DNA from: Palsa-504 sp963790065
GTDB lineage: Bacteria > Actinomycetota > Actinomycetes > Streptosporangiales > Streptosporangiaceae
DNA: 64,000 nt
Assembly: GCA_963790065.1 (NCBI GenBank)
Contig: CAWBNK010000012.1
Span: 1 to 64,000 of the forward strand
Direction: 5' to 3'
The notes under the pieces are model-generated. The model saw only the letters and a list, made by a program, of their open reading frames with translations. It was not told where the DNA came from and did not search any database. The first letter of the stretch is position 1. Each line of letters opens with the position of its first letter. A program made the translations under genes and the position numbers. Of this stretch, positions 34,593 through 41,963 are shown piece by piece.

Positions 34593-35429
34593 GTGCAGGG
34601 CAACCTGCTCGTGCTCGGCTGCCAGCATCTGCGCGGTCCGGACCGGGCCCGAGCCGCCGGGGATTACCAGCTGGGCGTGCTGCCGACGCCGTTCTCGGTG
34701 GACCGCCGCCTCGGCCCGCTGCACGGCCGGGCTGGCGTGCCGGGCTCCGGCGGGCGGGCGGGCCAGGCCGGTACCCGTCCGCCCGGCGTGCCGACCATGC
34801 TCGGCCTGGACCTCAGCGAGGCGCCGGGCGACCGGATGAACGGCACCGACGCGGGCGCCGCCGGGCGGGGCAGCGACGGCGAGCCGGGGCGGACCGGTGG
34901 CGCCACGAAGATCGCGGAGATTACCATCGGCCGCCTGACCGGGTCGCTCGCCCTGATGGCGGCCGGCGGCCGGGGCGGGAACGGCGGACCAGGCGGCGAC
35001 GGAGGACCAGGTGGCGACGGCAGCGACGCGGCTGCGGGTTTCCGGACGCCGGCGGGCCTGGTCACCTCCGGCCGGGCCGGCCGTGGCGGGCGCGGCGGCG
35101 ACGGGGGCAACGGCGGGCGCGGCGGGAACGGCGGCATCAGCTCGAACGTGTTCGTGACGCTGCCGGACCAGATGGCCGGCCAGCTTCGCGTCCTGACCTG
35201 TCCCGCGCTGCACGGCACAGGCGGGACCGGCGGCCGACCAGGGCGGAACGGGAGGGACGGCAGGAACGCCGGCGAACCAGTGGCCAGCGCCAGTGATCCG
35301 GCGCTGGAGGCCGCCAGTGAGGACACGCACGGGGCACCGGGAAAAGCCGGGCGCGATGGCGTGCAGAGGCCGCCGCCGCACGTGTTCGTCAACGCCAGAC
35401 CAGTCGAAGAAAGAAGGGCCAGCCCGTGA
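34593..35429 (+). CDS. Glycine-rich (collagen/PGII-like) protein 1
   Basis: No family recognised. 278 aa from a GTG. Residues about 45-100 and 120-240 are Gly-rich with triplet periodicity (GGNGGPGGDGGPGGDG, GDGGNGGRGGNGG, GRPGRNGRDGRNAG). Short strand-like segments interrupt it: ITIGRLTGSLALMAAG, NVFVTLPDQMAGQLRVLT and PHVFVNARPV. No signal peptide or membrane segment is seen. The frame is open back to the aldolase stop, so the true start is uncertain. Its stop overlaps the next start as GTGA, so both glycine-rich genes are co-translated. A structural or surface role is possible but inferred. Confidence 0.7.
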   Translation: MQGNLLVLGCQHLRGPDRARAAGDYQLGVLPTPFSVDRRLGPLHGRAGVPGSGGRAGQAGTRPPGVPTMLGLDLSEAPGDRMNGTDAGAAGRGSDGEPGRTGGATKIAEITIGRLTGSLALMAAGGRGGNGGPGGDGGPGGDGSDAAAGFRTPAGLVTSGRAGRGGRGGDGGNGGRGGNGGISSNVFVTLPDQMAGQLRVLTCPALHGTGGTGGRPGRNGRDGRNAGEPVASASDPALEAASEDTHGAPGKAGRDGVQRPPPHVFVNARPVEERRASP

Positions 35430-36688
35430 GTGTCAGCCACGTACTCAGCAGCCTCGGCGTGCCTCAAGGCGCGGCCAGCGACGGCACCGTGCACACGCCG
35501 ATCAACCTGCACAGCCCGGCCCAGCTCAAGGACCTGGTCAACGCCGGCCTGCCGCCGGAGCAGCGCGCCCAGCATGCCGCCGCGCTGCTGGACGGCATCA
35601 CGGCTCCGGCCAGCCAGCCGGGCGTCGCGCTGGTGCACCGGCTGATCGGGCACGTCGTCGGCAACGACGAGCTCAGCGACGAGGACCAGGCGCAACTCGC
35701 CCAGGCGTCCCCGATCACCGCGCACGTGACCGCGCAGCCGCCCGCCGCCGCGCCCATGCAGGTGAACGACGTGTGGGACGTGTCGACGCCGGACGGCAGC
35801 CTGAAGGTGATCGACCTGCCCAACGGCCTGGAGCTACAGGACGGCGGCTGCATCGTGGCCCGGGCCACGCCGCTGCAGTTCACCTGCTCCTCGCTCACCC
35901 GCACAGGCGCCCCGCCCGCCGGCTACGGCGGCGACTTCAACATCCTCGGCCAGCCCGGAGCGGCGGTGGCCACCCCGCCCCCTTCCCCGGGGCTCGGCCA
36001 GGCGCAGAACGGCGCACCAGGCGAGTGCATGAGCACGGGCGTCGCAGGCCGGGGCGGCGAGAACGGCGCCAACGGGCAGCAGGGAACGGCGGGGACCGCA
36101 GGCTCGACCGGCAACGCCGGCATCGCCAGCGCCATCGCCACCATCGCCATCACCGCCAGCCTGACGCTGACCGGGGCCGCCAAGCAGCAGCTCGTGGTGG
36201 CGACCCAGTCGGGTCCCGGCGGCCAAGGGGGCAACGGCGGCCAGGGTGGTCCCGGGCAGCAGGGCGGCAACGGCGGCAACGGCGTGGTCTGCGGCTGCAC
36301 GGGCAACGGCGGCGGCTCAGCCGGCGCCGGCGGCCAGGGAGGAACGGGCGGCCGGGCCGGCGACGGCGGGAACGGCATCGATGCGGCCGGGAACATCGCC
36401 GTGTACGTGCCCGCGGGGGTCGGCACCAGCGTGGTGCAGGCCGTGGCAGTCCCGGCCCCGCCCGGCCAGCCGGGCACCCCCGGTCCCGGCGGCGGGCACG
36501 GGGCACCGGGCAGCCCGGGCGCGGGGGGCAAGCACGGCATCGCCGGCGCGCCTGGCGGGGTCGGACCGGGCGGCGCGACCGGCGGCCCTGGTAATCCCGG
36601 CACGCACGCCGGCGCGCCCGCGCAGGTGACCGTGTTCAACTACCCGGCCGCGAGCGGGAGCCACCAGACTAGCCGCGGCATCGGGTAG
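35426..36688 (+). CDS. Glycine-rich (collagen/PGII-like) protein 2
   Basis: No family recognised. 420 aa. Residues 1-170 are non-repetitive (VSHVLSSLGVPQGAA, DLVNAGLPPEQRAQHAAALL); residues about 175-400 are Gly triplet sequence (GPGGQGGNGGQGGPGQ, GTGGRAGDGGNG, GTPGPGGGHGAPG) broken by strand-like inserts ATIAITASLTLTG, NIAVYVPAGVGTSVVQAVAV and QVTVFNYPA. It has a CGC motif near residue 290. Organisation mirrors protein 1: beta-like segment, then Gly repeats, then a short hydrophobic end. No signal peptide is seen. GTG start inside the GTGA overlap; probably an interacting pair with protein 1. Confidence 0.75.
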   Translation: MSVSHVLSSLGVPQGAASDGTVHTPINLHSPAQLKDLVNAGLPPEQRAQHAAALLDGITAPASQPGVALVHRLIGHVVGNDELSDEDQAQLAQASPITAHVTAQPPAAAPMQVNDVWDVSTPDGSLKVIDLPNGLELQDGGCIVARATPLQFTCSSLTRTGAPPAGYGGDFNILGQPGAAVATPPPSPGLGQAQNGAPGECMSTGVAGRGGENGANGQQGTAGTAGSTGNAGIASAIATIAITASLTLTGAAKQQLVVATQSGPGGQGGNGGQGGPGQQGGNGGNGVVCGCTGNGGGSAGAGGQGGTGGRAGDGGNGIDAAGNIAVYVPAGVGTSVVQAVAVPAPPGQPGTPGPGGGHGAPGSPGAGGKHGIAGAPGGVGPGGATGGPGNPGTHAGAPAQVTVFNYPAASGSHQTSRGIG

Positions 36689-36708
36689 CGGTCGGGGAGC
36701 AAGCACCG

Positions 36709-36763
36709 CGGACCGTTCGGCAGGAAATAAGGCGTGCCGAACGGTCCGGGGTGCTACGGTCCG
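36709..36763 (+). repeat. Hairpin repeat family B, copy 2
   Basis: Perfect 14-bp arms (cggaccgttcggca, 36709-36722; tgccgaacggtccg, 36735-36748), 12-nt loop, then ggtgctacggtccg identical to the tail of copy 1. It lies between glycine-rich gene 2 and the opposing MgtC gene and may also act as a terminator. Confidence 0.85.
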
Positions 36764-36769
36764 CGCCTC

Positions 36770-37543
36770 TCACTCATCGGCGCCCCGCTGGTCGCTGGCC
36801 ACCACCGCGTCCACCAGGTCCAGGTCGGCCAGGGCGCCCGCCAGCTCGGTGACCGGCCGCTTGCCGTGCACCTGCATCGTCACCTCCACCACGGCGGGCT
36901 CGCCGGCCTGTTCGGCGGACAGCTCGTCGATGGCGAAACCCCGTTGGGTCGTCTCGTTGAGTATCTGCCGCAGGACGCCGCGTCCGTCGGGGTAGCGGAC
37001 GCGCAGCGTCGAGGTTCCGGGCGCCAGCAGCGGCAGGTGCCGCCGGGCGACCGGAAGCAGCAGGGTGATCACCATGTACATGGCCGTAGCCAGCGCAGCC
37101 AGCCCTAGCAGGCCCGCGCCGGCCGCAGACCCGACGGCGGCGGTGACCCAGACCGAGGCCGCGGTGGTGAGGCCTCGTACCGAGTCGCGGCGCACGAAGA
37201 TGAGCCCGGCGCCCAGGAACCCGATGCCGGACACGATCTGCGCGGCCATCCGGGACGGGTCCAGGACCACCAGGCCGCGCTCCAGCACGTCGGTGAACCC
37301 GTACTTGCTGATCAGCATGAACAGGGCCGCTCCGATGCCGACCAGGGTGTGGGTGCGCAGGCCGGCGTCCTTCCCCCTGATCTCGCGTTCCAGGCCGATG
37401 GCGGCGGACAGCAGCAACGCGACGCCAAGTTCGCTCGCCTGGCGCCAGCCCTGGCCGTTGAGAGTGTTCGCGACGGGAGCTACCGCCGCCTGGTCCACGA
37501 CGATGTTCATCCGGCCGTCACTGCCCAGGAAATGCCCGCTCAT
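36770..37543 (-). CDS. MgtC/SapB-family membrane protein
   Basis: MgtC-like integral membrane protein, 257 aa. Seen: LSAAIGLEREIRGKDAGLRTH, where the membrane domain starts, IVSGIGFLGAGLIF and VRGLTTAASVWVTAAVG, all family hallmarks, with four to five spans over residues 35-155 and a cytoplasmic ACT-like C-terminal domain (LRVRYPDGRGVLRQIL). Some relatives act in magnesium homeostasis or virulence; the role here is unknown. An ATG at 37510 (MNIVVDQ) is an alternative start. Confidence 0.92.
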   Translation of the reverse strand: MSGHFLGSDGRMNIVVDQAAVAPVANTLNGQGWRQASELGVALLLSAAIGLEREIRGKDAGLRTHTLVGIGAALFMLISKYGFTDVLERGLVVLDPSRMAAQIVSGIGFLGAGLIFVRRDSVRGLTTAASVWVTAAVGSAAGAGLLGLAALATAMYMVITLLLPVARRHLPLLAPGTSTLRVRYPDGRGVLRQILNETTQRGFAIDELSAEQAGEPAVVEVTMQVHGKRPVTELAGALADLDLVDAVVASDQRGADE

Positions 37544-37721
37544 ACGCGGCGGCGGTGTTCCGGCCCGAGGCGGCCCAGGCGCTGGCCGAGTTCACCACGG
37601 CGCGGGCGCAGCTGCTGAACCAGAGTCCCGCGCTGGTCAACTGCTGACCAGGCCGGGCGGAAGCTGAGCGGGCCAGCGGCCGTTGGCAGTAAGGGGATCG
37701 CAGTCCGAGGAGGGATGCCGC

Positions 37722-38126
37722 ATGCCGCTGGTCCGCATCGATGTGCTCGAGGGCCGGACGGACGAGGAGTTGCGCCGGATCGGCGACTCGGTGCACCAGG
37801 CCATGGTCGAGCAGCTGAACGTGCCGGAGCGTGACCTGTTCCACGTGATCACCAGGCACACCACGGCGACACTGCAGTTCAACCGGCATTACCTGGACAT
37901 CGAGCGCAGCAACCAGTTCGTCATGGTCCAGGTGACGCTGGCCGCGGGCCGGACCGACGAGGCCAAGAGCGCCTTCTACCGGCGACTGGCCGAGCTGCTG
38001 GCCGACCGCATCGGGCTGCGGACCGAGGACCTGGCCGTCGCGCTGGTGGAGAATGAGCGGGTGGACTGGTCGTTCGGCCGCGGGGAGGCGAGTTACCTGG
38101 TCCGGCCGCGGGAGGAGTGGCGCTAG
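37722..38126 (+). CDS. Tautomerase-superfamily protein
   Basis: 134 aa protein of the tautomerase/MIF superfamily. It starts MPLVRIDVLEG, leaving Pro as the likely N-terminal catalytic base after Met removal; that and GAGGAGGG 7 nt upstream fix the start. A second half (NQFVMVQVTLAAGRT, LAELLADRIGL) shows it is the longer, fused-type monomer. Arg residues in FYRRL and VNP-type relatives bind carboxylates; the substrate is unknown. The next gene begins 4 bp later. Confidence 0.88.
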   Translation: MPLVRIDVLEGRTDEELRRIGDSVHQAMVEQLNVPERDLFHVITRHTTATLQFNRHYLDIERSNQFVMVQVTLAAGRTDEAKSAFYRRLAELLADRIGLRTEDLAVALVENERVDWSFGRGEASYLVRPREEWR

Positions 38127-38130
38127 AGCA

Positions 38131-38667
38131 ATGCGCTGGTCTGAGATCTCGGCCCGGCAGCCTGCCTTGGGGGCGGTCGCGGACCGGCTGCTGATCGAGC
38201 CAGGGGTGCTGCTGGCCGGGACGATCCGGCGCGACGGCACGGCTCGGATCAGCGGCGTGGAGCCGTTGGTGCTGGACGGTGACCTGTGGCTGTCGATGAT
38301 GAGCGGTTCAGCCAAGTGCCGCGACCTGGCCCGCGATCCGCGGGTCGTGCTGAACAGCGTGATCACCAGCCCCAGTCCCCCGGCCGAGATCAAGGTCCGC
38401 GGCACGGCCCGCGCGGTGACCGGGCCGGTTCAGCAGGAACGGTACGCCGCTGCGGTCCAGGAACAGATCGGCTGGCAACCAGTGGCGGGACAGTTCACCT
38501 TGTTCGTCGTTGACGTGGCTGATGTCACCTACATCGGATCTGAACCCGGGACCGGCGCCCAGCACGTGGCCCGCTGGCCCTCCGGTGAGGAGTACATCCG
38601 GCCGCAGCTCACCCCGACCAGCCTGGGGCCGCCGCAGGCAGTATCGAGGCTGCTGACCCCGGACTGA
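38131..38667 (+). CDS. PNPOx-like split-barrel flavin/F420-binding protein
   Basis: 178 aa protein with the pyridoxamine-phosphate-oxidase-like split barrel: LLAGTIRRDGTARISGVEPLV, then LWLSMMSGSAKCRDLARDPRVVL, the typical ligand-contact stretch, and EIKVRGTARAV. Such proteins bind FMN, F420 or haem, so the cofactor is not certain. ATG 38131 lies 4 bp after the tautomerase stop, so the two form an operon. Confidence 0.83.
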   Translation: MRWSEISARQPALGAVADRLLIEPGVLLAGTIRRDGTARISGVEPLVLDGDLWLSMMSGSAKCRDLARDPRVVLNSVITSPSPPAEIKVRGTARAVTGPVQQERYAAAVQEQIGWQPVAGQFTLFVVDVADVTYIGSEPGTGAQHVARWPSGEEYIRPQLTPTSLGPPQAVSRLLTPD

Positions 38668-38721
38668 CCGGGTGTTGAGCCGTCGCGGGTGGCCTTAGGT
38701 ACGTGGGCTATCGTCGGCTGG

Positions 38722-39342
38722 ATGGAGCTGGTGCGGACGGAACGGCTGGTGCTGCGGCGCTGGGAGGAAGCGGACCTCGCGGCGTTCTTCGACCTGTACT
38801 CACGGGACGACGTGATGCGGTGGCTGGGGCCGCAGCCGCGCCGCGCCGTGGCCACGATTGACCAGGCCCGCAAGGGCCTGCGAGGGTGGCAGGCCGCGGA
38901 ACGGGAACTCGAGCTGCCGCTCGGGTTCTGGGCGATCGTGCCGCTGGTCCCGGCCGGGTCACCGCCGGTGGGGACCATCGCGCTGCTGCCGCTGCACGAG
39001 GACGACGAGCCGGATGGGCAGGCCGACGCCGGCGGGCAGGCCGAGGGCGGCGAGCCGGACGGCCTGATCGAGGTGGCCTGGCATCTGCACCCGGATCATC
39101 AGGGCCGGGGGCTGGCCACGGAGGCCGCCGCGGCGGTCCTGGCGGCGGCCGCGGCGGCGGGGATCGAGCAGGTGCTGGCCCTAACCGACCTGGATAACGT
39201 CCGGTCGCAGGCGGTGGCGGCGCGGCTGGGGATGCGCGACGAGGGCGTCACCGACCGCTGGTTCGGCCTGACCATGCGCCAGTTCCGCAGCTCCCCTGCA
39301 GCGTCCTTACGGCTGGTTCACCGGGCGCGGCGGGCAAGGTGA
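38722..39342 (+). CDS. GNAT acetyltransferase, RimJ/RimL-like
   Basis: 206 aa acetyltransferase. Seen: MELVRTERLVLRRWEEADL at the start, IEVAWHLHPDHQGRGLATEAA with the acetyl-CoA loop (QGRGLA), and ALTDLDNVRSQAVAARLGM. A Gly/Asp/Glu-rich insert (DDEPDGQADAGGQAEGGE) precedes the core strand. ATG 38722 opens the conserved sequence. Substrate unknown. Confidence 0.88.
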   Translation: MELVRTERLVLRRWEEADLAAFFDLYSRDDVMRWLGPQPRRAVATIDQARKGLRGWQAAERELELPLGFWAIVPLVPAGSPPVGTIALLPLHEDDEPDGQADAGGQAEGGEPDGLIEVAWHLHPDHQGRGLATEAAAAVLAAAAAAGIEQVLALTDLDNVRSQAVAARLGMRDEGVTDRWFGLTMRQFRSSPAASLRLVHRARRAR

Positions 39343-39399
39343 GGTTCAGGCGGGTTTGTGGTATTTCACGGGGACGAGCGGCCAGCGGCGGAGGACGGC

Positions 39400-41058
39400 A
39401 TGGAGTACTACGACCTGGGAACGCACTCGTGGCCGGTGACCACGTCGGCGCCGGAGGCGCAGGCCTGGTTTGACCGCGGGCTGGTCTGGGCGTACGGCTT
39501 CAACCACGAAGAGGCGGTGTACTGCTTCGAGCAGGCGCTGAGCGCCGACCCCGACTGTGCCATGGCGTACTGGGGCGTCGCCTACGCGCTGGGGCCGAAC
39601 TACAACAAGCCCTGGGAGGCGTTCGACGAGGACGACCTGCGGACCTCGACCGAACGCGCCGACGCCGCCACCTCCCGGGCCGGGCAGCTCGCCGCGGGGG
39701 TGACGCCGGCCGAGCGGGCGCTGATCGGCGCGCTGCGGGCCCGGTACGCGCCGGACGAGCTGCCCGGCGAGCGGGAGGTCTGGAACGAGAACTACGCCGG
39801 GGCGATGGGCCGGGTGTACGAGGCGTTCCCCGGCGACCCGGACGTGGCCGCGCTGTACGCGGACGCGCTGATGAACCTGACGCCGTGGGAGCTGTGGGAC
39901 CTGCGCACCGGCGAGCCGGCCGAGGGCGCGCAGACGGCCCGGGCCCAGGTGGTCCTGGACCGGGCGCTGGAGTCGCCGGCCGGGCGGACGCACCCCGGCG
40001 TGCTGCACATGTACATCCACCTGATGGAGATGTCGCCGTACCCGGAGCGGGCCCGGCCCGCGGCCGAGCGGCTGCGCGGGCTGGTGCCCGACGCGGGGCA
40101 CCTGCACCACATGCCCACCCACCTGGACGTGCTGTGCGGCGACTACGCCCGGGTGGTGGCCTCGAACGCCCAGGCCATCGCGGCCGACGAGAAGTACGCG
40201 GCCCGCAACGGGGTGATGAACTTCTACACGCTGTACCGGGTGCACGACTATCACTTCAAGATCTACGGCGCGATGTTCCTGGGCCAGGCGCAGACCGCCC
40301 TGGAGGCCACGGCCGAGCTGGAGGCCGCGATCCCGGAGCAGCTGCTCCGGGTGACCTCGCCGCCGATGGCCGACTGGCTGGAGGGCTTCCTGGGCATGCG
40401 GGTGCATGTCCTGGTGCGGTTCGGCCGGTGGCAGGACCTCCTGGACCTGCCGCTGCCCGCGGACCCGGTGCTGTACTCGGCCACGACCGCGATGCTGCGC
40501 TACGGCCGCGGGGTGGCCTGCTCTGCGCTGGGCCACCTCGAGGAGGCCGAACGAGAGCGAGAGCTGTTCGCCACCGCCCGGGCGGCCGTGCCCGCGAGCC
40601 GGATGATGTTCAACAACACCTGCGCCGACGTCCTGGCCATCGCGGCGGCCATGCTCGACGGCGAGCTGGAGTACCGGAAGGGAAACATCGAGGCGGCCTT
40701 CGGGCACCTGCGGACCTCGATCGCGCTGGACGACGGCCTGCCGTATGACGAGCCGTGGGGCTGGATGCAGCCGACGCGGCACGCCTACGGCGCCCTGCTG
40801 CTCGAGCAGGGCCGGGTGGCCGAGGCCGAGGCGGTATACCGCACGGACCTGGGCTTCGACGACACGCTGCCGCGCGCCTACCAGCATCCGGCCAACATCT
40901 GGAGCCTGCACGGGTACCACGAATGCCTGGTCAAGCTGGGCCAGACGGGCGAGGCGAAGATCATCGAGCAGCAGCTGCGGTTCGCGGCGGCGATGGCGGA
41001 CACGCCGGTGCAGGCCTCGTGCTTCTGCCGCCTCAACCCGGATCCCTGTCACGCGTAG
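39400..41058 (+). CDS. TPR-type helical repeat protein with HMPTH motif
   Basis: 552 aa protein built from helical TPR-like repeats: YGFNHEEAVYCFEQALSADP near 30, AYGALLLEQGRVAEAEAVY near 455, and others. It has a conserved HLHHMPTHLDVLCGDYA motif near 230 and a C-terminal CFCRLNPDPC tail that could bind metal. ATG 39400 has GGAGG 5 nt upstream; a GTG at 39358 is less likely. The 3' end overlaps the opposing TorD-like gene by 10 bp. Function unknown. Confidence 0.83.
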   Translation: MEYYDLGTHSWPVTTSAPEAQAWFDRGLVWAYGFNHEEAVYCFEQALSADPDCAMAYWGVAYALGPNYNKPWEAFDEDDLRTSTERADAATSRAGQLAAGVTPAERALIGALRARYAPDELPGEREVWNENYAGAMGRVYEAFPGDPDVAALYADALMNLTPWELWDLRTGEPAEGAQTARAQVVLDRALESPAGRTHPGVLHMYIHLMEMSPYPERARPAAERLRGLVPDAGHLHHMPTHLDVLCGDYARVVASNAQAIAADEKYAARNGVMNFYTLYRVHDYHFKIYGAMFLGQAQTALEATAELEAAIPEQLLRVTSPPMADWLEGFLGMRVHVLVRFGRWQDLLDLPLPADPVLYSATTAMLRYGRGVACSALGHLEEAERERELFATARAAVPASRMMFNNTCADVLAIAAAMLDGELEYRKGNIEAAFGHLRTSIALDDGLPYDEPWGWMQPTRHAYGALLLEQGRVAEAEAVYRTDLGFDDTLPRAYQHPANIWSLHGYHECLVKLGQTGEAKIIEQQLRFAAAMADTPVQASCFCRLNPDPCHA

Positions 41059-41963
41059 TCGCGCAGGACCTTTCCGGTCCGGGCGGCGCGTTCGGCCCAC
41101 CACCGGGTGATCGCGTCGCCGGGTGCGCGGTCGCGGTGCCGCTGCTGCCAGCGGTCCGCCTCGTCGGCCAGCCAGGCCAGGGTGGCGCGCGGATCCTGCT
41201 CGAGCATGGCGCGCAGCGCGAAGCGGCGCTCGCCGATCCGGAACCCGACCCCGGCCCGGCCCGCGCCTTCGGCCAGGCGGCGCCGGGTGAGGATCAGGCC
41301 GCTGCGCACCGGGATGGTGACCAGCTCGATCACGTCGCGGGGACCGTCGGGCGGCTCGGCGCCGGGCGGCGCCTCGCGCAGCGCAAGCGGCTGCCGCGGG
41401 CAGGGCGGCAGGCCGCCGGCCTCGGCGGCCAGGGCACTCCGGGTCAGGTCCGCCCAGCCGGTCAGGGCCGGGACGGCCAGGTCGGTCACCGCGTCCAGGT
41501 AGCCGGGCAGCCAGGGCCACAGGTGCTCCCAGAACAGGACCGCCCGCGACTGGGCCAGCGCGGCCGCGGTGGCGGGACGCCGGGCGCCGGCCGCGGCCTC
41601 GCCCAGCCGGGCATACAGGCCGAGCAGGGCGGCGAGGTGGTCGGGTTCGGCGGGCGGGGTGATCCCGATGGCGCGCCAGAAGCCGGCCACCCGGTCGGCG
41701 CCCTCGCCGCCGATGGCACCCTCGAGGCCCAGGTAGATCGCGGCGTAGGGCGGGCAGTTCAGCACGAACGCGTCGGTGTGCTCGGCGTCGGTCACCGGGT
41801 CCAGGCCGAGCGCCGGGCCGACGCTGCGGGCGGCGGCGGGACTGTCGGCCACGGCGCCCAGGGCCCGCAGCAGCTCCCACCGTACTGCGGCTGAGGGGGC
41901 CGCGGTCCGGCCGGAGGCGGGCGCGCCCTGGGCGGGCGCGCCCCGGGCGGCCGCGGTGGTCAC
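41049..41963 (-). CDS. TorD-family molybdoenzyme chaperone
   Basis: All-helical TorD-like chaperone, 304 aa, expected to hold the catalytic subunit while the Mo cofactor is inserted. Seen: FVLNCPPYAAIYLGLEGAIGG, ARLGEAAAGARRPATAAALAQ and FWEHLWPWLPGYLDAV, matching the family's helices. The GTG at 41963 overlaps the stop of the Mo subunit (GTGA), so both are co-translated. Residues 1-25 are Ala/Pro-rich and disordered-looking. About 110 C-terminal residues (ELVTIPVRSGLILTRRRLAE) exceed the core family length. Confidence 0.82.
   Translation of the reverse strand: MTTAAARGAPAQGAPASGRTAAPSAAVRWELLRALGAVADSPAAARSVGPALGLDPVTDAEHTDAFVLNCPPYAAIYLGLEGAIGGEGADRVAGFWRAIGITPPAEPDHLAALLGLYARLGEAAAGARRPATAAALAQSRAVLFWEHLWPWLPGYLDAVTDLAVPALTGWADLTRSALAAEAGGLPPCPRQPLALREAPPGAEPPDGPRDVIELVTIPVRSGLILTRRRLAEGAGRAGVGFRIGERRFALRAMLEQDPRATLAWLADEADRWQQRHRDRAPGDAITRWWAERAARTGKVLRDYA

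Noticed and set aside
39346..41880. 844-codon minus-strand frame across the TPR gene
   Set aside because: No protein-like sequence; it only continues the TorD region in the wrong frame.
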